A stretch of DNA of 64,000 nt from Lunatimonas sp. (GTDB lineage: Bacteria; Bacteroidota; Bacteroidia; Cytophagales; Cyclobacteriaceae): positions 62,001 to 126,000 of the forward strand of contig NZ_JAFIEU010000013.1 in the NCBI RefSeq assembly GCF_020832325.1, read 5' to 3'. Positions 51,538 through 60,877 of the stretch are shown piece after piece (position 1 is the stretch's first letter; each line of letters opens with the position of its first letter). A program made the position numbers and the translations under genes. The notes below the pieces were generated by a model. That model worked only from the letters and a program-made list of their open reading frames with translations, was not told the origin of the DNA and ran no database searches.

Positions 51538-53025
51538 ATGAGAGAATTATTGATTGGATACGATATTGGCAGCTCGTCGGTAAAGACAACCTTATTGGAT
51601 GCCCGGACGGGTAGGGTGGTGGCTTCTGCTACGCGCCCGGGGGAAGAAATGGTTATTGAGTCCCCTCAGGTAGGCTGGGCAGAACAGGATCCGGCTACGT
51701 GGTGGACATACATACAGGAGACTACCCACCTCATTCGTCAGGAGGCAGCAATCAAAGCGGGAGAGGTCCTTGGAATTGGTATTTCCTACCAAATGCATGG
51801 CTTGGTGATGCTAGACAAGCAACGGCAAGTAATCCGTCCTTCCATCATTTGGTGCGATAGTCGCGCCGTAGGGATTGGTAACAAGGCTTTTCAGGAGATG
51901 GGTGAATCCTATTGTTTGGAGCATTTGCTAAATTCGCCAGGGAATTTTACTGCCTCTAAGTTACGCTGGGTGAAGGAGAACGAGCCTTCGAATTTTGACC
52001 GGGTAGATAAGATCATGCTTCCCGGTGATTACATCGCGATGAAGCTGACCGGAGAGATACTCACCTCGGAAACAGGACTTTCGGAAGGGATCTTTTGGGA
52101 TTTTCCACAAAATGGGGTGTCTCAGACCCTGATGGATCATTATGGACTTCCCTCATCGGTACTCCCAGAGGCGGTTCCGTCATTTAGTCACCAAGGGAAC
52201 CTGAGTTCTTCGGCATCGGAGTTGCTTGGATTGGAGTCAGGGATTCCGGTGACGTATCGTGCCGGTGACCAGCCCAACAATGCTTTTTCCTTAAACGTAC
52301 TAGAGGAGGGTGAATTGGCCACTACCGCCGGTACCTCGGGCACCGTCTATGGAGTGAGTACCCGTCCGGTTTACGATCCGGCCAGTAGGGTAAACACCTT
52401 TGTACACGTAAACCATCAACAAGAAGATCCCCGCTACGGCGTATTACTCTGCGTGAACGGCACGGGAATCTTGAATAGTTGGATCAAACGCCTTATCGGA
52501 GGTAATACAATCAGCTACAATCAAATGAACGACCTAGCCGCAGACGTGCCTATTGGTTCCGAGGGCCTTAGCTTTATTCCTTTTGGAAACGGAGCGGAGC
52601 GGATCATGCAAAACAGACAGATAGATGCACACTTGCAGGGGCTAAATCTGCTGAAGCACGATAAGCGCCACGTTTTACGGGCTGGGCAAGAGGGAATCGT
52701 CAGTGCATTGACCTTCGGCTTCCATATCATGAAGGAAATGGGCCTAAACTTGAAGACAGTAAAAGCCGGAAAGGCCAACATGTTTCTAAGTCCTGTTTTC
52801 CGAGAGGCATTTGTCAACATGAATCAGGTAGTGCTGGAACTGTACAACACAGATGGGGCCCAGGGTGCCGCTAGAGGTGCGGGGATTGGCGCAGGGTATT
52901 ACGCCAGCGCGAAGGAGGCCTTTGTTGGTCTGGAAAAGGTGTCCGATCTCGAGCCTCAGGCAGATTTGATAGATGCCTATGGGGAGGCCTATCGGGTATG
53001 GGAACAGCGTCTTCAAAAACTGTAA
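51538..53025 (+). CDS. xylB: Xylulokinase
   Basis: 495 residues. FGGY kinase: IGYDIGSSSVKTTLLDA at the N-terminus, GISYQMHGLVMLD, IIWCDSRA, and the ATP site TTAGTSGTVYG. It phosphorylates D-xylulose to xylulose 5-phosphate, feeding the pentose phosphate pathway. Twenty bases downstream of the symporter and 44 bases before xylA. Confidence 0.92.
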   Translation: MRELLIGYDIGSSSVKTTLLDARTGRVVASATRPGEEMVIESPQVGWAEQDPATWWTYIQETTHLIRQEAAIKAGEVLGIGISYQMHGLVMLDKQRQVIRPSIIWCDSRAVGIGNKAFQEMGESYCLEHLLNSPGNFTASKLRWVKENEPSNFDRVDKIMLPGDYIAMKLTGEILTSETGLSEGIFWDFPQNGVSQTLMDHYGLPSSVLPEAVPSFSHQGNLSSSASELLGLESGIPVTYRAGDQPNNAFSLNVLEEGELATTAGTSGTVYGVSTRPVYDPASRVNTFVHVNHQQEDPRYGVLLCVNGTGILNSWIKRLIGGNTISYNQMNDLAADVPIGSEGLSFIPFGNGAERIMQNRQIDAHLQGLNLLKHDKRHVLRAGQEGIVSALTFGFHIMKEMGLNLKTVKAGKANMFLSPVFREAFVNMNQVVLELYNTDGAQGAARGAGIGAGYYASAKEAFVGLEKVSDLEPQADLIDAYGEAYRVWEQRLQKL

Positions 53026-53069
53026 ACTTATTTAAACCTAAACGATAAACGAACAAAACAATTTGTAAC

Positions 53070-54383
53070 ATGTCAAAAACCTATTTTCCAAACATCGAGA
53101 AAATCAAGTATGAGGGAAAGGATTCCAAAAACCTTCTATCTTTTAAATATTACGATGAAAACCGAGTGATAGGAGGGAAAACCATGAAGGAACATTTCCG
53201 GTTTGCCATTGCCTACTGGCATTCCTTCTGTGGTACAGGAAACGATCCCTTCGGTCCAGGAACCATCGTCAGGGAATGGGATAAAGCCGAGGATGCCGTA
53301 CAACGTGCCAAAGACAAAATGGATGCTGCATTTGAATTCATCGGTAAGATCGGTGCACCGTTTTATTGCTTCCATGACGTTGACCTGATCGATGAGGGAG
53401 AGACCATAGCGGAATACGAGCGCCGCATGCAGATGATCACCGACTATGCATTGGAAAAGCAAAAAGAAACCGGCATTAAGTTACTGTGGGGGACGGCGAA
53501 CGTTTTTAGTAACCCTCGGTATATGAACGGTGCGGCCACCAATCCGGATTTTGAGGTGGTGACAAGAGCTGCTACGCAGGTGAAAAACTCCATCGATGCC
53601 ACCATCAAACTAGGTGGTGAAAATTACGTCTTCTGGGGTGGTCGGGAAGGTTATATGTCTTTGCTGAACACCGATATGAAACGCGAAACCGAGCATCTAG
53701 CGCAGTTTTTGACAATGGCTCGGGACTATGCCCGAAAGCAGGGATTCAAAGGGACCTTTTTGATCGAGCCCAAGCCCATGGAGCCTACTAAGCACCAGTA
53801 CGATTACGATGCGGCAACGGTGATCGGATTCCTTCGCCACTTTGGATTGGACAAAGATTTTAAGTTAAACCTGGAGGTAAATCACGCGACACTTGCCGGA
53901 CACACCTTTCAGCACGAGCTTCAGGTGGCACAGGATGCAGGCCTCTTAGGTAGTATAGATGCCAACCGTGGAGACTATCAGAATGGTTGGGATACGGATC
54001 AATTTGCGATCAACCTCCAAGAGCTTACGGAATCTATGTTGGTCCTCCTTCAGGGTGAGGGATTCACTACCGGTGGAGTGAATTTTGACGCCAAGATTCG
54101 AAGGAATTCCACCGACTTGGAAGATCTGTTCCATGCACACGTCGGCAGTATGGATGCCTTCGCACGCAGTTTGATCATTGCGAACGATATCATGGAAAAA
54201 TCTCCTTACCTAGAGATGAGGAAATCCCGCTATGCATCTTTCGATGCCGGCAAAGGCAAGGACTTCGAAGAGGGTAAACTTTCCTTGGAAGATCTCCGCA
54301 GCATTGCACTGGAAGTTGGAGAGCCTAAGCAAATCAGTGGAAAGCAAGAGGTATACGAAAATATCCTCAATCAATATATTTGA
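53070..54383 (+). CDS. xylA: Xylose isomerase
   Basis: 437 residues, the long form of the enzyme. [13 protein letters not shown] with the catalytic His, [35 protein letters not shown] with metal-binding Glu, and [18 protein letters not shown] with further metal ligands. It converts D-xylose to D-xylulose with Mg2+/Mn2+. Last gene of the xylose operon, ended by the hairpin at 54449. Confidence 0.95.
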   Translation: MSKTYFPNIEKIKYEGKDSKNLLSFKYYDENRVIGGKTMKEHFRFAIAYWHSFCGTGNDPFGPGTIVREWDKAEDAVQRAKDKMDAAFEFIGKIGAPFYCFHDVDLIDEGETIAEYERRMQMITDYALEKQKETGIKLLWGTANVFSNPRYMNGAATNPDFEVVTRAATQVKNSIDATIKLGGENYVFWGGREGYMSLLNTDMKRETEHLAQFLTMARDYARKQGFKGTFLIEPKPMEPTKHQYDYDAATVIGFLRHFGLDKDFKLNLEVNHATLAGHTFQHELQVAQDAGLLGSIDANRGDYQNGWDTDQFAINLQELTESMLVLLQGEGFTTGGVNFDAKIRRNSTDLEDLFHAHVGSMDAFARSLIIANDIMEKSPYLEMRKSRYASFDAGKGKDFEEGKLSLEDLRSIALEVGEPKQISGKQEVYENILNQYI

Positions 54384-54448
54384 CAGTAGAATCGATTTGG
54401 CCAGGTGGGGAGCTAATTCAGGCCTCTACGCTGATTTCATTTTAGAAA

Positions 54449-54484
54449 AAAGTCCGGTCTCCTCTTAGGTACCGGACTTTTTTT
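54449..54484 (+). terminator. Terminator of the xylose operon
   Basis: Stem aaagtccggt (54449-54458) / accggacttt (54471-54480) followed by T at 54481-54484; preceded by A-run, so it may act in both directions. Confidence 0.85.
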
Positions 54485-54575
54485 AGATAGTCAAGTAGGG
54501 CGGAATGCGCAGAAGGTCTCTATGCTAGAAATTTTGTAGCCAGTTGGGTCCGGGAGTTAGCCCGGGTTTCCTGTG

Positions 54576-55943
54576 CTAGCGGTATTTTTCAGCAATCTGA
54601 TCTAGCTTGTTGTTTATAGTGGATTTGTCCAACCAAATGCCTCTGGCCATCACGCCCTCGGGGTTTTGGAGATGCTTGAGATTGTCCAAAGGATTTTTCT
54701 CAGTCAGAATAAGGTCTGCCTCCATCCCTTCTTTTATTTCGCCAAAGTTTCCTTCAAAGAACAGAGCCGGGTTTATGGTTCCAATTTGCAAGGCTTCTAG
54801 GGCACTTAGGCCCGCATCCAGCATGCCCTGCAACTCGTGATGAATGGAAAATCCTGGTACGTTAAATACTTGTGGTGCATCGGAACCCAGCAGTAGGCCC
54901 TGTCCATTTTCGTGGAGAGATTTTATGAGTTTGTAGCGGATTTCGTTGAATCGATTCCATTTGTCCGCCTCGTACTCTCCGGATTCAGTCAGATCTTTTT
55001 TGCTCTTGGTCCAGGCTGCACGGGTATCCGGGCTCATGTATTTCATTTCAGGTTCTTCCGCAAGTTGCTCAGCGGGAGTCGGGGAGAACCAGCGGTCGAA
55101 AAGGGCTTGCGTAGGTACTACCCATACCTTGTTTTCCTTGCTCAGCGCTACCAGTTCTCCGATCTTGTCTGTATCCGCCAAATCGGTGAAATTGTACCCA
55201 AAAAAGCCGTTCTCAATCGGGTTTACTCCCGCCTCTTCCGGCACCAGCCCCTCCAGGAAACCATCCACGTGGTCAATGGTCTGGTACCTGTTTTTCAACG
55301 CATGCCTCACCCGAACCAAGTTGGATACGTGTCCAGCATAGGGGATGCCTTTTTCGTTGGCTGTTCGTACGATTTCATCAAAAACATGCAGCCGTATACC
55401 TGGGTGAAGCTTCAGAAAGTCGTACCCTTCATCGGCATAGCTACTTACTTTGGATCGTGCCTCTTCCGGAGTCCTCACGGTGGTGCCGTTTAGGGATGGA
55501 CTGGATGTATAGATCCTCGGGCTGGTAATTTCCCTATTTTTGGCCTTTTCCCGTAGCTCCAAGTGTACGGGGTTGCCAAGCATGCCCCGTATTGTAGTTA
55601 CACCGTTGGAGAGGTAGAGAAAGAGCGTCTCATCAATCAATGGATCATCCCACTCCAACGACGGAATGTGTGCGTGCATTTCTGCTAGACCGGGCAGTAG
55701 AAATTTTCCCTTGGCAGGAATGACCGTTGCCTCTGTCCAATCAAATTCGGTATTTCCATCCAATATCTGGGTTATTTGGTCTTCCTCTATTACCACATGC
55801 TTCACAGACACACTCCCATCTTGGATATCAATGACATTTGCCTGCTCGAACACATATGAATTGGCTGCCAATTCGACTTTTTCTATGGAAGGAGCGCAGG
55901 AAGCGGTCCAAAACAAGGCAAGTAAGCAACATAGATTTCTCAT
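54576..55943 (-). CDS. Lipoprotein imidazolonepropionase-like amidohydrolase
   Basis: 455 residues with a lipoprotein signal, MRNLCCLLALFWTASCAP. Composite amidohydrolase: an N-terminal beta-sandwich part (VFEQANVIDIQDGSV), then LPGLAEMHAHIPSL (HxH metal ligands), YAGHVSNLVRV, QTIDHVDGFLEG and LLLGSDAPQ (metal Asp). This is the family of exported dipeptidases/prolidases and imidazolonepropionase-like enzymes. The substrate is unknown. It lies 13 bases from the quinone oxidoreductase gene, probably in one transcript with it. Confidence 0.85.
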   Translation of the reverse strand: MRNLCCLLALFWTASCAPSIEKVELAANSYVFEQANVIDIQDGSVSVKHVVIEEDQITQILDGNTEFDWTEATVIPAKGKFLLPGLAEMHAHIPSLEWDDPLIDETLFLYLSNGVTTIRGMLGNPVHLELREKAKNREITSPRIYTSSPSLNGTTVRTPEEARSKVSSYADEGYDFLKLHPGIRLHVFDEIVRTANEKGIPYAGHVSNLVRVRHALKNRYQTIDHVDGFLEGLVPEEAGVNPIENGFFGYNFTDLADTDKIGELVALSKENKVWVVPTQALFDRWFSPTPAEQLAEEPEMKYMSPDTRAAWTKSKKDLTESGEYEADKWNRFNEIRYKLIKSLHENGQGLLLGSDAPQVFNVPGFSIHHELQGMLDAGLSALEALQIGTINPALFFEGNFGEIKEGMEADLILTEKNPLDNLKHLQNPEGVMARGIWLDKSTINNKLDQIAEKYR

Positions 55944-55956
55944 AATTTGTGGGTTA

Positions 55957-56946
55957 TTAGATTGTAGATTGGATTTCTAAGAGGATCTTGCCCATGTGAT
56001 CCGAACGTTCCATCAGTTCATGCGCCGCCGCCGCCTCTGCTAGCGGAAAGGTCTGGTAGATACAGGGCTTTATCTCATCCGGGAAAAAGGGCCATACCTT
56101 TGACATCAATGCTCTGGCTATTTGTCCTTTGTAGGCAGGGGTCTGGGGTCGCAGCGTGGACCCCGTCAGCGTCAGCCGTTTTTTCATCACCTGAATGAGG
56201 TCTACGGATCCCATGCGCCCCTTCATGGCATTGATGATTATCAACCGCCCTCCATGCGCGAGTAGGTTGATATTTGACTCGGTATAGGCAGCACCGACCA
56301 TGTCCAGTACGATGTCTACTCCCTTGCCGTCGGTATATTGAGTAAGTACTTTTTCAAAGTCATCCTTGCGGTAATTTATCGCTAAATCAGCGCCCAGTTT
56401 CCGGCAAAATGAACATTTTTCCTCACTTCCAGCAGTCACGAATACGGTACCACCCAACGCCTTAACCATCTGTATGGCAGAGGTTCCAATACCACTGCTG
56501 CCCCCGTGTACTAGAACTCGCTCACCTTTTGAAAACTTTCCAATGTCAAATACATTGTTCCAAACGGTGAAGAATGTTTCCGGGAGGGAAGCCGCCTCTT
56601 GTAAGCTAACTCCTTCGGGGATAATCAAACATTGTTCCTCGGGTGCTATTACAAACTCGGCGTATCCACCGCCCGCAAGCAGCGCGCAAACCTGGTCACC
56701 GACCTCCCAGAGTTTTACGTTATTTCCCACTGCCACGATGGTGCCGGACACTTCCAGCCCGGGAATGTCAGCAGGGGCATCCGGTGGTGCCGGATAGTTG
56801 CCTTTACGCTGAGACACATCGGGCCTGTTTACGCCCGCCGCTGCCACCTGAATCAACACATCCTGGGGCCCGGGTTGGGGGATTTCCCTTTCCTTCAGAT
56901 GTAAGACGTCGGGACCACCTGGCTGGCTAATGCAAATCGCTTTCAT
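55957..56946 (-). CDS. NAD(P)H:quinone oxidoreductase, zinc-independent MDR family
   Basis: 329 residues from ATG 56946; the frame is open three codons more to a TTG that I reject. MDR fold: GIPQPGPQDVLIQVAAAGVNRPD-type start, VLVHGGSSGIGTSAIQMVKA (the NADPH-binding GxxGxG), and FAKVLTQ-type region. The PIG3/QOR class lacks the structural zinc. It probably reduces quinones or reactive carbonyls. It precedes the amidohydrolase gene, and its start lies just after repeat copy 4. Confidence 0.82.
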   Translation of the reverse strand: MKAICISQPGGPDVLHLKEREIPQPGPQDVLIQVAAAGVNRPDVSQRKGNYPAPPDAPADIPGLEVSGTIVAVGNNVKLWEVGDQVCALLAGGGYAEFVIAPEEQCLIIPEGVSLQEAASLPETFFTVWNNVFDIGKFSKGERVLVHGGSSGIGTSAIQMVKALGGTVFVTAGSEEKCSFCRKLGADLAINYRKDDFEKVLTQYTDGKGVDIVLDMVGAAYTESNINLLAHGGRLIIINAMKGRMGSVDLIQVMKKRLTLTGSTLRPQTPAYKGQIARALMSKVWPFFPDEIKPCIYQTFPLAEAAAAHELMERSDHMGKILLEIQSTI

Positions 56947-56957
56947 ATGTGTCAAAT

Positions 56958-57045
56958 GGGTTTTCAGTGGTCATATGGAATCCCTGCCTACCGGCAACCA
57001 TGCGTGTGACGGCTACGCCATGCTCGATTTCATATGTATGTAATT
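56958..57045 (-). repeat. Dispersed inverted-repeat element, copy 4
   Basis: Core 56972-57036, 65 bases, with the best-preserved inverted ends: catatggaatc and gatttcatatg, 10 of 11 positions complementary. It shares tggaatccctgcctacc with copy 3 and tgctcgatttcat with copies 1 and 2. It lies between the universal stress protein gene and the quinone oxidoreductase gene. Confidence 0.75.
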
Positions 57046-57068
57046 GGCTTCATTCCTGTTTGTGGCGA

Positions 57069-57869
57069 TTATTTTACTACTAAGAGCGGTACATGGGTGT
57101 GGTATGCGAATGCGACACTCTGACTTTTATTAAATAGAAATTCAAAAAAGGTCTTATTTTTTGAAAGCATGACCATTAGGGTGTCGTTTTGATCTTTTAG
57201 ATAGTTCTGTGCACCCGTATCATAGTCAGGAGAAGCAATCTTTACAAAATCAAATTCGTCGTCCGGGTAGGTGTCTCTCAGATGAACCTGCAAGCCTTTG
57301 AAGGAAAGCTCTTTGTTAAAGTCTTCATTTTGAGACACATGTAAAATGGTGTAAGGTAGGTCCCAGTTTTCGGTCAGGTCGGTTACTTTTTTGAGTAATT
57401 TCTCGTCCTCATTGGAGAGTTCTACCGATACGGTGATAGACTTTACCGATTCAAATCGGGCGCCTGCTGGGACTGCTATCACGGGTACTTGGCTTTCCTT
57501 TATCACCGTAGCCGTATTGGACCCGATAAGTGCTTTTTTGATTCCGCTGGCCCCTTGGGTTCCCATGATGATCAGGTCGTAATCACCGGAAAGAACTGTT
57601 GCGTTGATGCTGGTGGAAATGGTTCCCTGTACAATTTTGTAGTCGATGTACAGCGGATCTGCATTGGCGTTTATTTCTTCCCGAAGGGCCTTGTTGGCAT
57701 CTTCCTCGATAGCTGCGACGATCTCTTCCGCTTGTGCGGCAAAGTCGTATACAGCGTAATAAGCATACAACAACGTAATGGATGCATCATGGAGCAGCGC
57801 ATATTTTTTCGCAAAATCCAGCGCGTTTTTGGCGTTTTCCGATAGATCTGTTGGAACCAGAATTTTCAT
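57069..57869 (-). CDS. Tandem universal stress protein
   Basis: 266 residues with two USP domains. The first (1-145) starts MKILVPTDLSENAKNALDFA and ends with GTQGASGIKKALIGSNTATV, the G-2x-G-9x-G-S ATP-binding motif. The second (about 150-266) starts SITVSVELSNEDEKLLKKV and lacks the glycine motif, so probably only the first domain binds ATP. It is a cytoplasmic stress protein of unknown partner. It is separated from the quinone oxidoreductase gene by repeat copy 4. Confidence 0.85.
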   Translation of the reverse strand: MKILVPTDLSENAKNALDFAKKYALLHDASITLLYAYYAVYDFAAQAEEIVAAIEEDANKALREEINANADPLYIDYKIVQGTISTSINATVLSGDYDLIIMGTQGASGIKKALIGSNTATVIKESQVPVIAVPAGARFESVKSITVSVELSNEDEKLLKKVTDLTENWDLPYTILHVSQNEDFNKELSFKGLQVHLRDTYPDDEFDFVKIASPDYDTGAQNYLKDQNDTLMVMLSKNKTFFEFLFNKSQSVAFAYHTHVPLLVVK

Positions 57870-57984
57870 GACCTTTGAGGGTTAATGTGCGTAAAACGTC
57901 AATTTAAACAATAATCCAGAAAGTAACCATGATATAAATCATATATCTTTGCAGCTATTGTTAATCCTCAAAAAAATCCAAGGC

Positions 57985-58497
57985 ATGTTTGAATTCGATC
58001 CGGAAAGACATTATCCAAAGGAAACAGAGAGCAGGGTGGTCATTCGGTTTCAAGATTGCGACCCGCTTCAGCACCTCAATAACGCCAAGTACTTCGATTA
58101 TTTCTTCAATGCCAGGGAAGACCAGGTTCCCAAGTTATACGGTGTGGAGATGATCGATTTTATTCGGAAATACAAGGCAGCGTGGGTTATCTACAACCAC
58201 AATATCTCCTATATACGCCCGGCAAAAGTAGGCGAATGGGTACGGATCATGAGCAGGGTGGTATGGTACGACCATCAGACCGTTGTGGTGGAATATTACA
58301 TGACCGATGACAGTAAAGAAGAGCTTAAGACGCTAATGTGGACCACCATGCGTTATGTAACCATGGTGGACGGTAGGTCCACTCCTCACGAAGGCGCCGT
58401 GGCAGACTTTTTGAAAGCCGTCGTCGACCCCATCGAGTATGGTCAGATAAGTATCAAGGAACGTATTCGGGAGATTAAACAGCATCTGACCAAGTAA
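57985..58497 (+). CDS. 4HBT-family (YbgC-like) acyl-CoA thioesterase
   Basis: 170 residues from ATG 57985; an in-frame TTG 12 codons upstream is rejected. Hotdog fold with FQDCDPLQHLNNAKYFDYF: the Asp in DCDPLQHLNN is the 4HBT catalytic residue. Later VWTTMRYVTM-type strands complete the fold. It hydrolyses acyl-CoA or acyl-ACP thioesters. A TATCTTTG -7-like box lies at 57944-57951, without a clear -33 match. Divergent from the universal stress protein gene. Confidence 0.82.
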   Translation: MFEFDPERHYPKETESRVVIRFQDCDPLQHLNNAKYFDYFFNAREDQVPKLYGVEMIDFIRKYKAAWVIYNHNISYIRPAKVGEWVRIMSRVVWYDHQTVVVEYYMTDDSKEELKTLMWTTMRYVTMVDGRSTPHEGAVADFLKAVVDPIEYGQISIKERIREIKQHLTK

Positions 58498-58615
58498 CTA
58501 TGGCCAAATTAGGTAGCTGATTTTTAATTAATTTTGTTCCAGTTTGCGTGGTGATCCTGCAAAAAAACCAGACCACTTAGCTGAATTGGCGACTATTAGA
58601 TCCGGTTTAATATTT

Positions 58616-60832
58616 TTAGGAATGCACTGTTTTTTTAAGGGCCGTTTCCACTTTATCCACAAACGCCTTACATTCGCGCTGTTCCTGCTGAATAAAGCCA
58701 TTGTCCTCCAAGGACCCTAAAATCAAGTCCCGCTCCTCCATGCTATCGTACACCATGTTTCTGAACCGGTTTTGGTAGTCCTTTTGTCGGGAAAGATAGG
58801 TCTGCTCAGATAGCCACCGTCGGGTATCCACGGACTCCCTCAATACCTGTTCCCACTCCCTTTGGCCAAAATCCTCTCTAATCACCTGGCGCGCTTCGAA
58901 CAGGGACTGAAGACCGTGGGCACATTTCCAGGTGGGATAGGACAACGAAGCTGCTGTGTATAGCGCATGAACCTCCGGCCAGGTAGATACTTGTGGAGAC
59001 TTGACCTCATCGATTAGTTCGGATAGGATTGCCGCTGGCATCAATTGACCCCCTACATTCTTCCACTGCCATTTCCCAAAAGTGTTTGGCAGTAGTTGTT
59101 TGACATTCTCCCAGTATTGGAATTCGTTGATCTCCGGGCATCCAATAGCGCACTGCACCGCGTGGAAAGCAATCATCCGGTGAAAAATGTGCCATGCATC
59201 CGGAACTTTCGTCAGCTCTATCTGCCGTTTGCTGTTTTCCCAGCCATCTACGGTGACAACTAACTCCTGGATACGGGGATCCTTCGCTTTTAGTAGTTGC
59301 CTTCCCAGATCCCCCGCATGTTGGAACACATAGCTTCGAGCATCCAAATCTGCAATTAAAAAGGCTTTGCCAACTGCCATCTCAAGCGTTGGAATCGCAT
59401 CGACCATTTCTTGCACACTGTCCGGCGCGAGGTACTCGAATTCCAACCATTGGGTTTTTTCAATTCGCTTATCCCGTTCACGGTATTTCCACGCATTTCT
59501 AGCCAGAGCGTAGAGATTGTATTTAAACCAATAGGCTGGCATTACCTGAACCCGGTTTAGGTGAACCTGATGACTGATTAGCGAAAAGGGGAGGGGTATA
59601 TCCAATTCTGCGGGGTAGTCCCCTTTGGCGAGGATGTTGAAGGTCGCAAATCGGGAGTTGTGCTTCACACTGACGCAGAGACCCGGCCAGAAGCCACGCC
59701 CGGCAACCAACTCCCCATCCGCTCCCCGGGAGTTGTGGTTAGAACCCACCGTGGCTCCCGCGGCCATGTTTGATTGACCTTGTAAAAGAGATGCGCATAA
59801 AAAGGAATTGTTGTGGTGCTGTTCGTGGCTCGGAAAAATGAGGGAGTTAAGCACTTCGCAACAGGAAATGGTAGAATTGTTGCCCAAATAGGAGTTGATA
59901 AGGCGGGCACCGTATTTCAGCTGACTGTGTGAAGCCATCGCAAAACGCACGGCCTTTACCCCATAGAAAACCCTACATCCCTCGCTGATGATTCCGTTTA
60001 CCAATTCACAGCCTTCACCAATTTGGGAAGAGGCTTCCGCATGGGAGTGTATCGTTAGATTTTTCAGTTTGTTGGCCCCTTTGATATAGGCGTCTGAGCC
60101 AATCCAGACATCCTTGATGATTAGGCAGTTTTTGATGATGCAGCGATCGCCCACCTTTCCATAATAACCCCTGCGCGTGTCAAAGCTGTTTTGAGTGATT
60201 TGGACCAATTTGTCTTGCAGAACGCGGTCTGTCCGGAACCTGGACCAGATCCACGCATCCCCCGGCAGCATGCCGCTGAATGGGATCACTTTTCGGCCCC
60301 CATTTTCATTGCAAAGCTCTAGCCAGATACGGATAGCGGGATCTTCTCCCTCCTTGACGATCCCGTTTCCAAATTTTGCATAGTTGGTGGTGGACATCTC
60401 GTTTACATTTACCAAAATAACTTCGTTGCCCAAGATGTAATGGGAGAGGTAGTGTACATTGTCGATGACCACGTTATCACCCAAGTCACAACTGATGATG
60501 GTGCTGTTATAAATACCTACCGGCATACGCAGGTTATGGTATTCGAGGTAGCAGGGTTCCAATTTCCCGATACGAACCAATCCGAAAAACTTGCAGTTTT
60601 TGACGAGTTCTGGATTAAACTCATCTGAAACCAGTAGCTTGTTCCAGTCATCCGATTGATTTCTGTTGCGTACCAGGATTTCTATTTCCATGGCATTCAA
60701 CTGTCGGTAAGCAATGCCGCTTCTATTTTGAATGTTTCGCAGGTAGTACTCGTCCTTTCCCTCGGGTATGAACGCCTCCGGAATAAATTGATAGCCTAAG
60801 CTTTGTATGGGAGATCTTTTGATCAAGTTCAT
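58616..60832 (-). CDS. DUF4954 protein, left-handed beta-helix
   Basis: 738 residues. The N-terminal part (about 90-400) is a left-handed parallel beta-helix with hexapeptide-like repeats: NSTIISCDLGDNVVIDNVHY, VGDRCIIKNCLIIKDVWIGS and GEGCELVNGIISEGCRVFYG. The C-terminal part is helical. This matches DUF4954, found in Bacteroidota and some others, of unknown function; hexapeptide-repeat proteins are often sugar or acyl transferases, but no catalytic His is certain here. It is followed on the minus strand after glmS, which suggests a link with aminosugar metabolism. Confidence 0.8.
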   Translation of the reverse strand: MNLIKRSPIQSLGYQFIPEAFIPEGKDEYYLRNIQNRSGIAYRQLNAMEIEILVRNRNQSDDWNKLLVSDEFNPELVKNCKFFGLVRIGKLEPCYLEYHNLRMPVGIYNSTIISCDLGDNVVIDNVHYLSHYILGNEVILVNVNEMSTTNYAKFGNGIVKEGEDPAIRIWLELCNENGGRKVIPFSGMLPGDAWIWSRFRTDRVLQDKLVQITQNSFDTRRGYYGKVGDRCIIKNCLIIKDVWIGSDAYIKGANKLKNLTIHSHAEASSQIGEGCELVNGIISEGCRVFYGVKAVRFAMASHSQLKYGARLINSYLGNNSTISCCEVLNSLIFPSHEQHHNNSFLCASLLQGQSNMAAGATVGSNHNSRGADGELVAGRGFWPGLCVSVKHNSRFATFNILAKGDYPAELDIPLPFSLISHQVHLNRVQVMPAYWFKYNLYALARNAWKYRERDKRIEKTQWLEFEYLAPDSVQEMVDAIPTLEMAVGKAFLIADLDARSYVFQHAGDLGRQLLKAKDPRIQELVVTVDGWENSKRQIELTKVPDAWHIFHRMIAFHAVQCAIGCPEINEFQYWENVKQLLPNTFGKWQWKNVGGQLMPAAILSELIDEVKSPQVSTWPEVHALYTAASLSYPTWKCAHGLQSLFEARQVIREDFGQREWEQVLRESVDTRRWLSEQTYLSRQKDYQNRFRNMVYDSMEERDLILGSLEDNGFIQQEQRECKAFVDKVETALKKTVHS

Positions 60833-60877
60833 GAGATATCGGTTTTGAAATAGGTGGATGAAAAGCGCAAGGGAGAG

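Noticed and set aside
54535-54575. ccggg-agttag-cccgg hairpin downstream of the lipoprotein amidohydrolase
   Set aside because: Short stem, no T-run on the minus strand; too weak for a terminator call.
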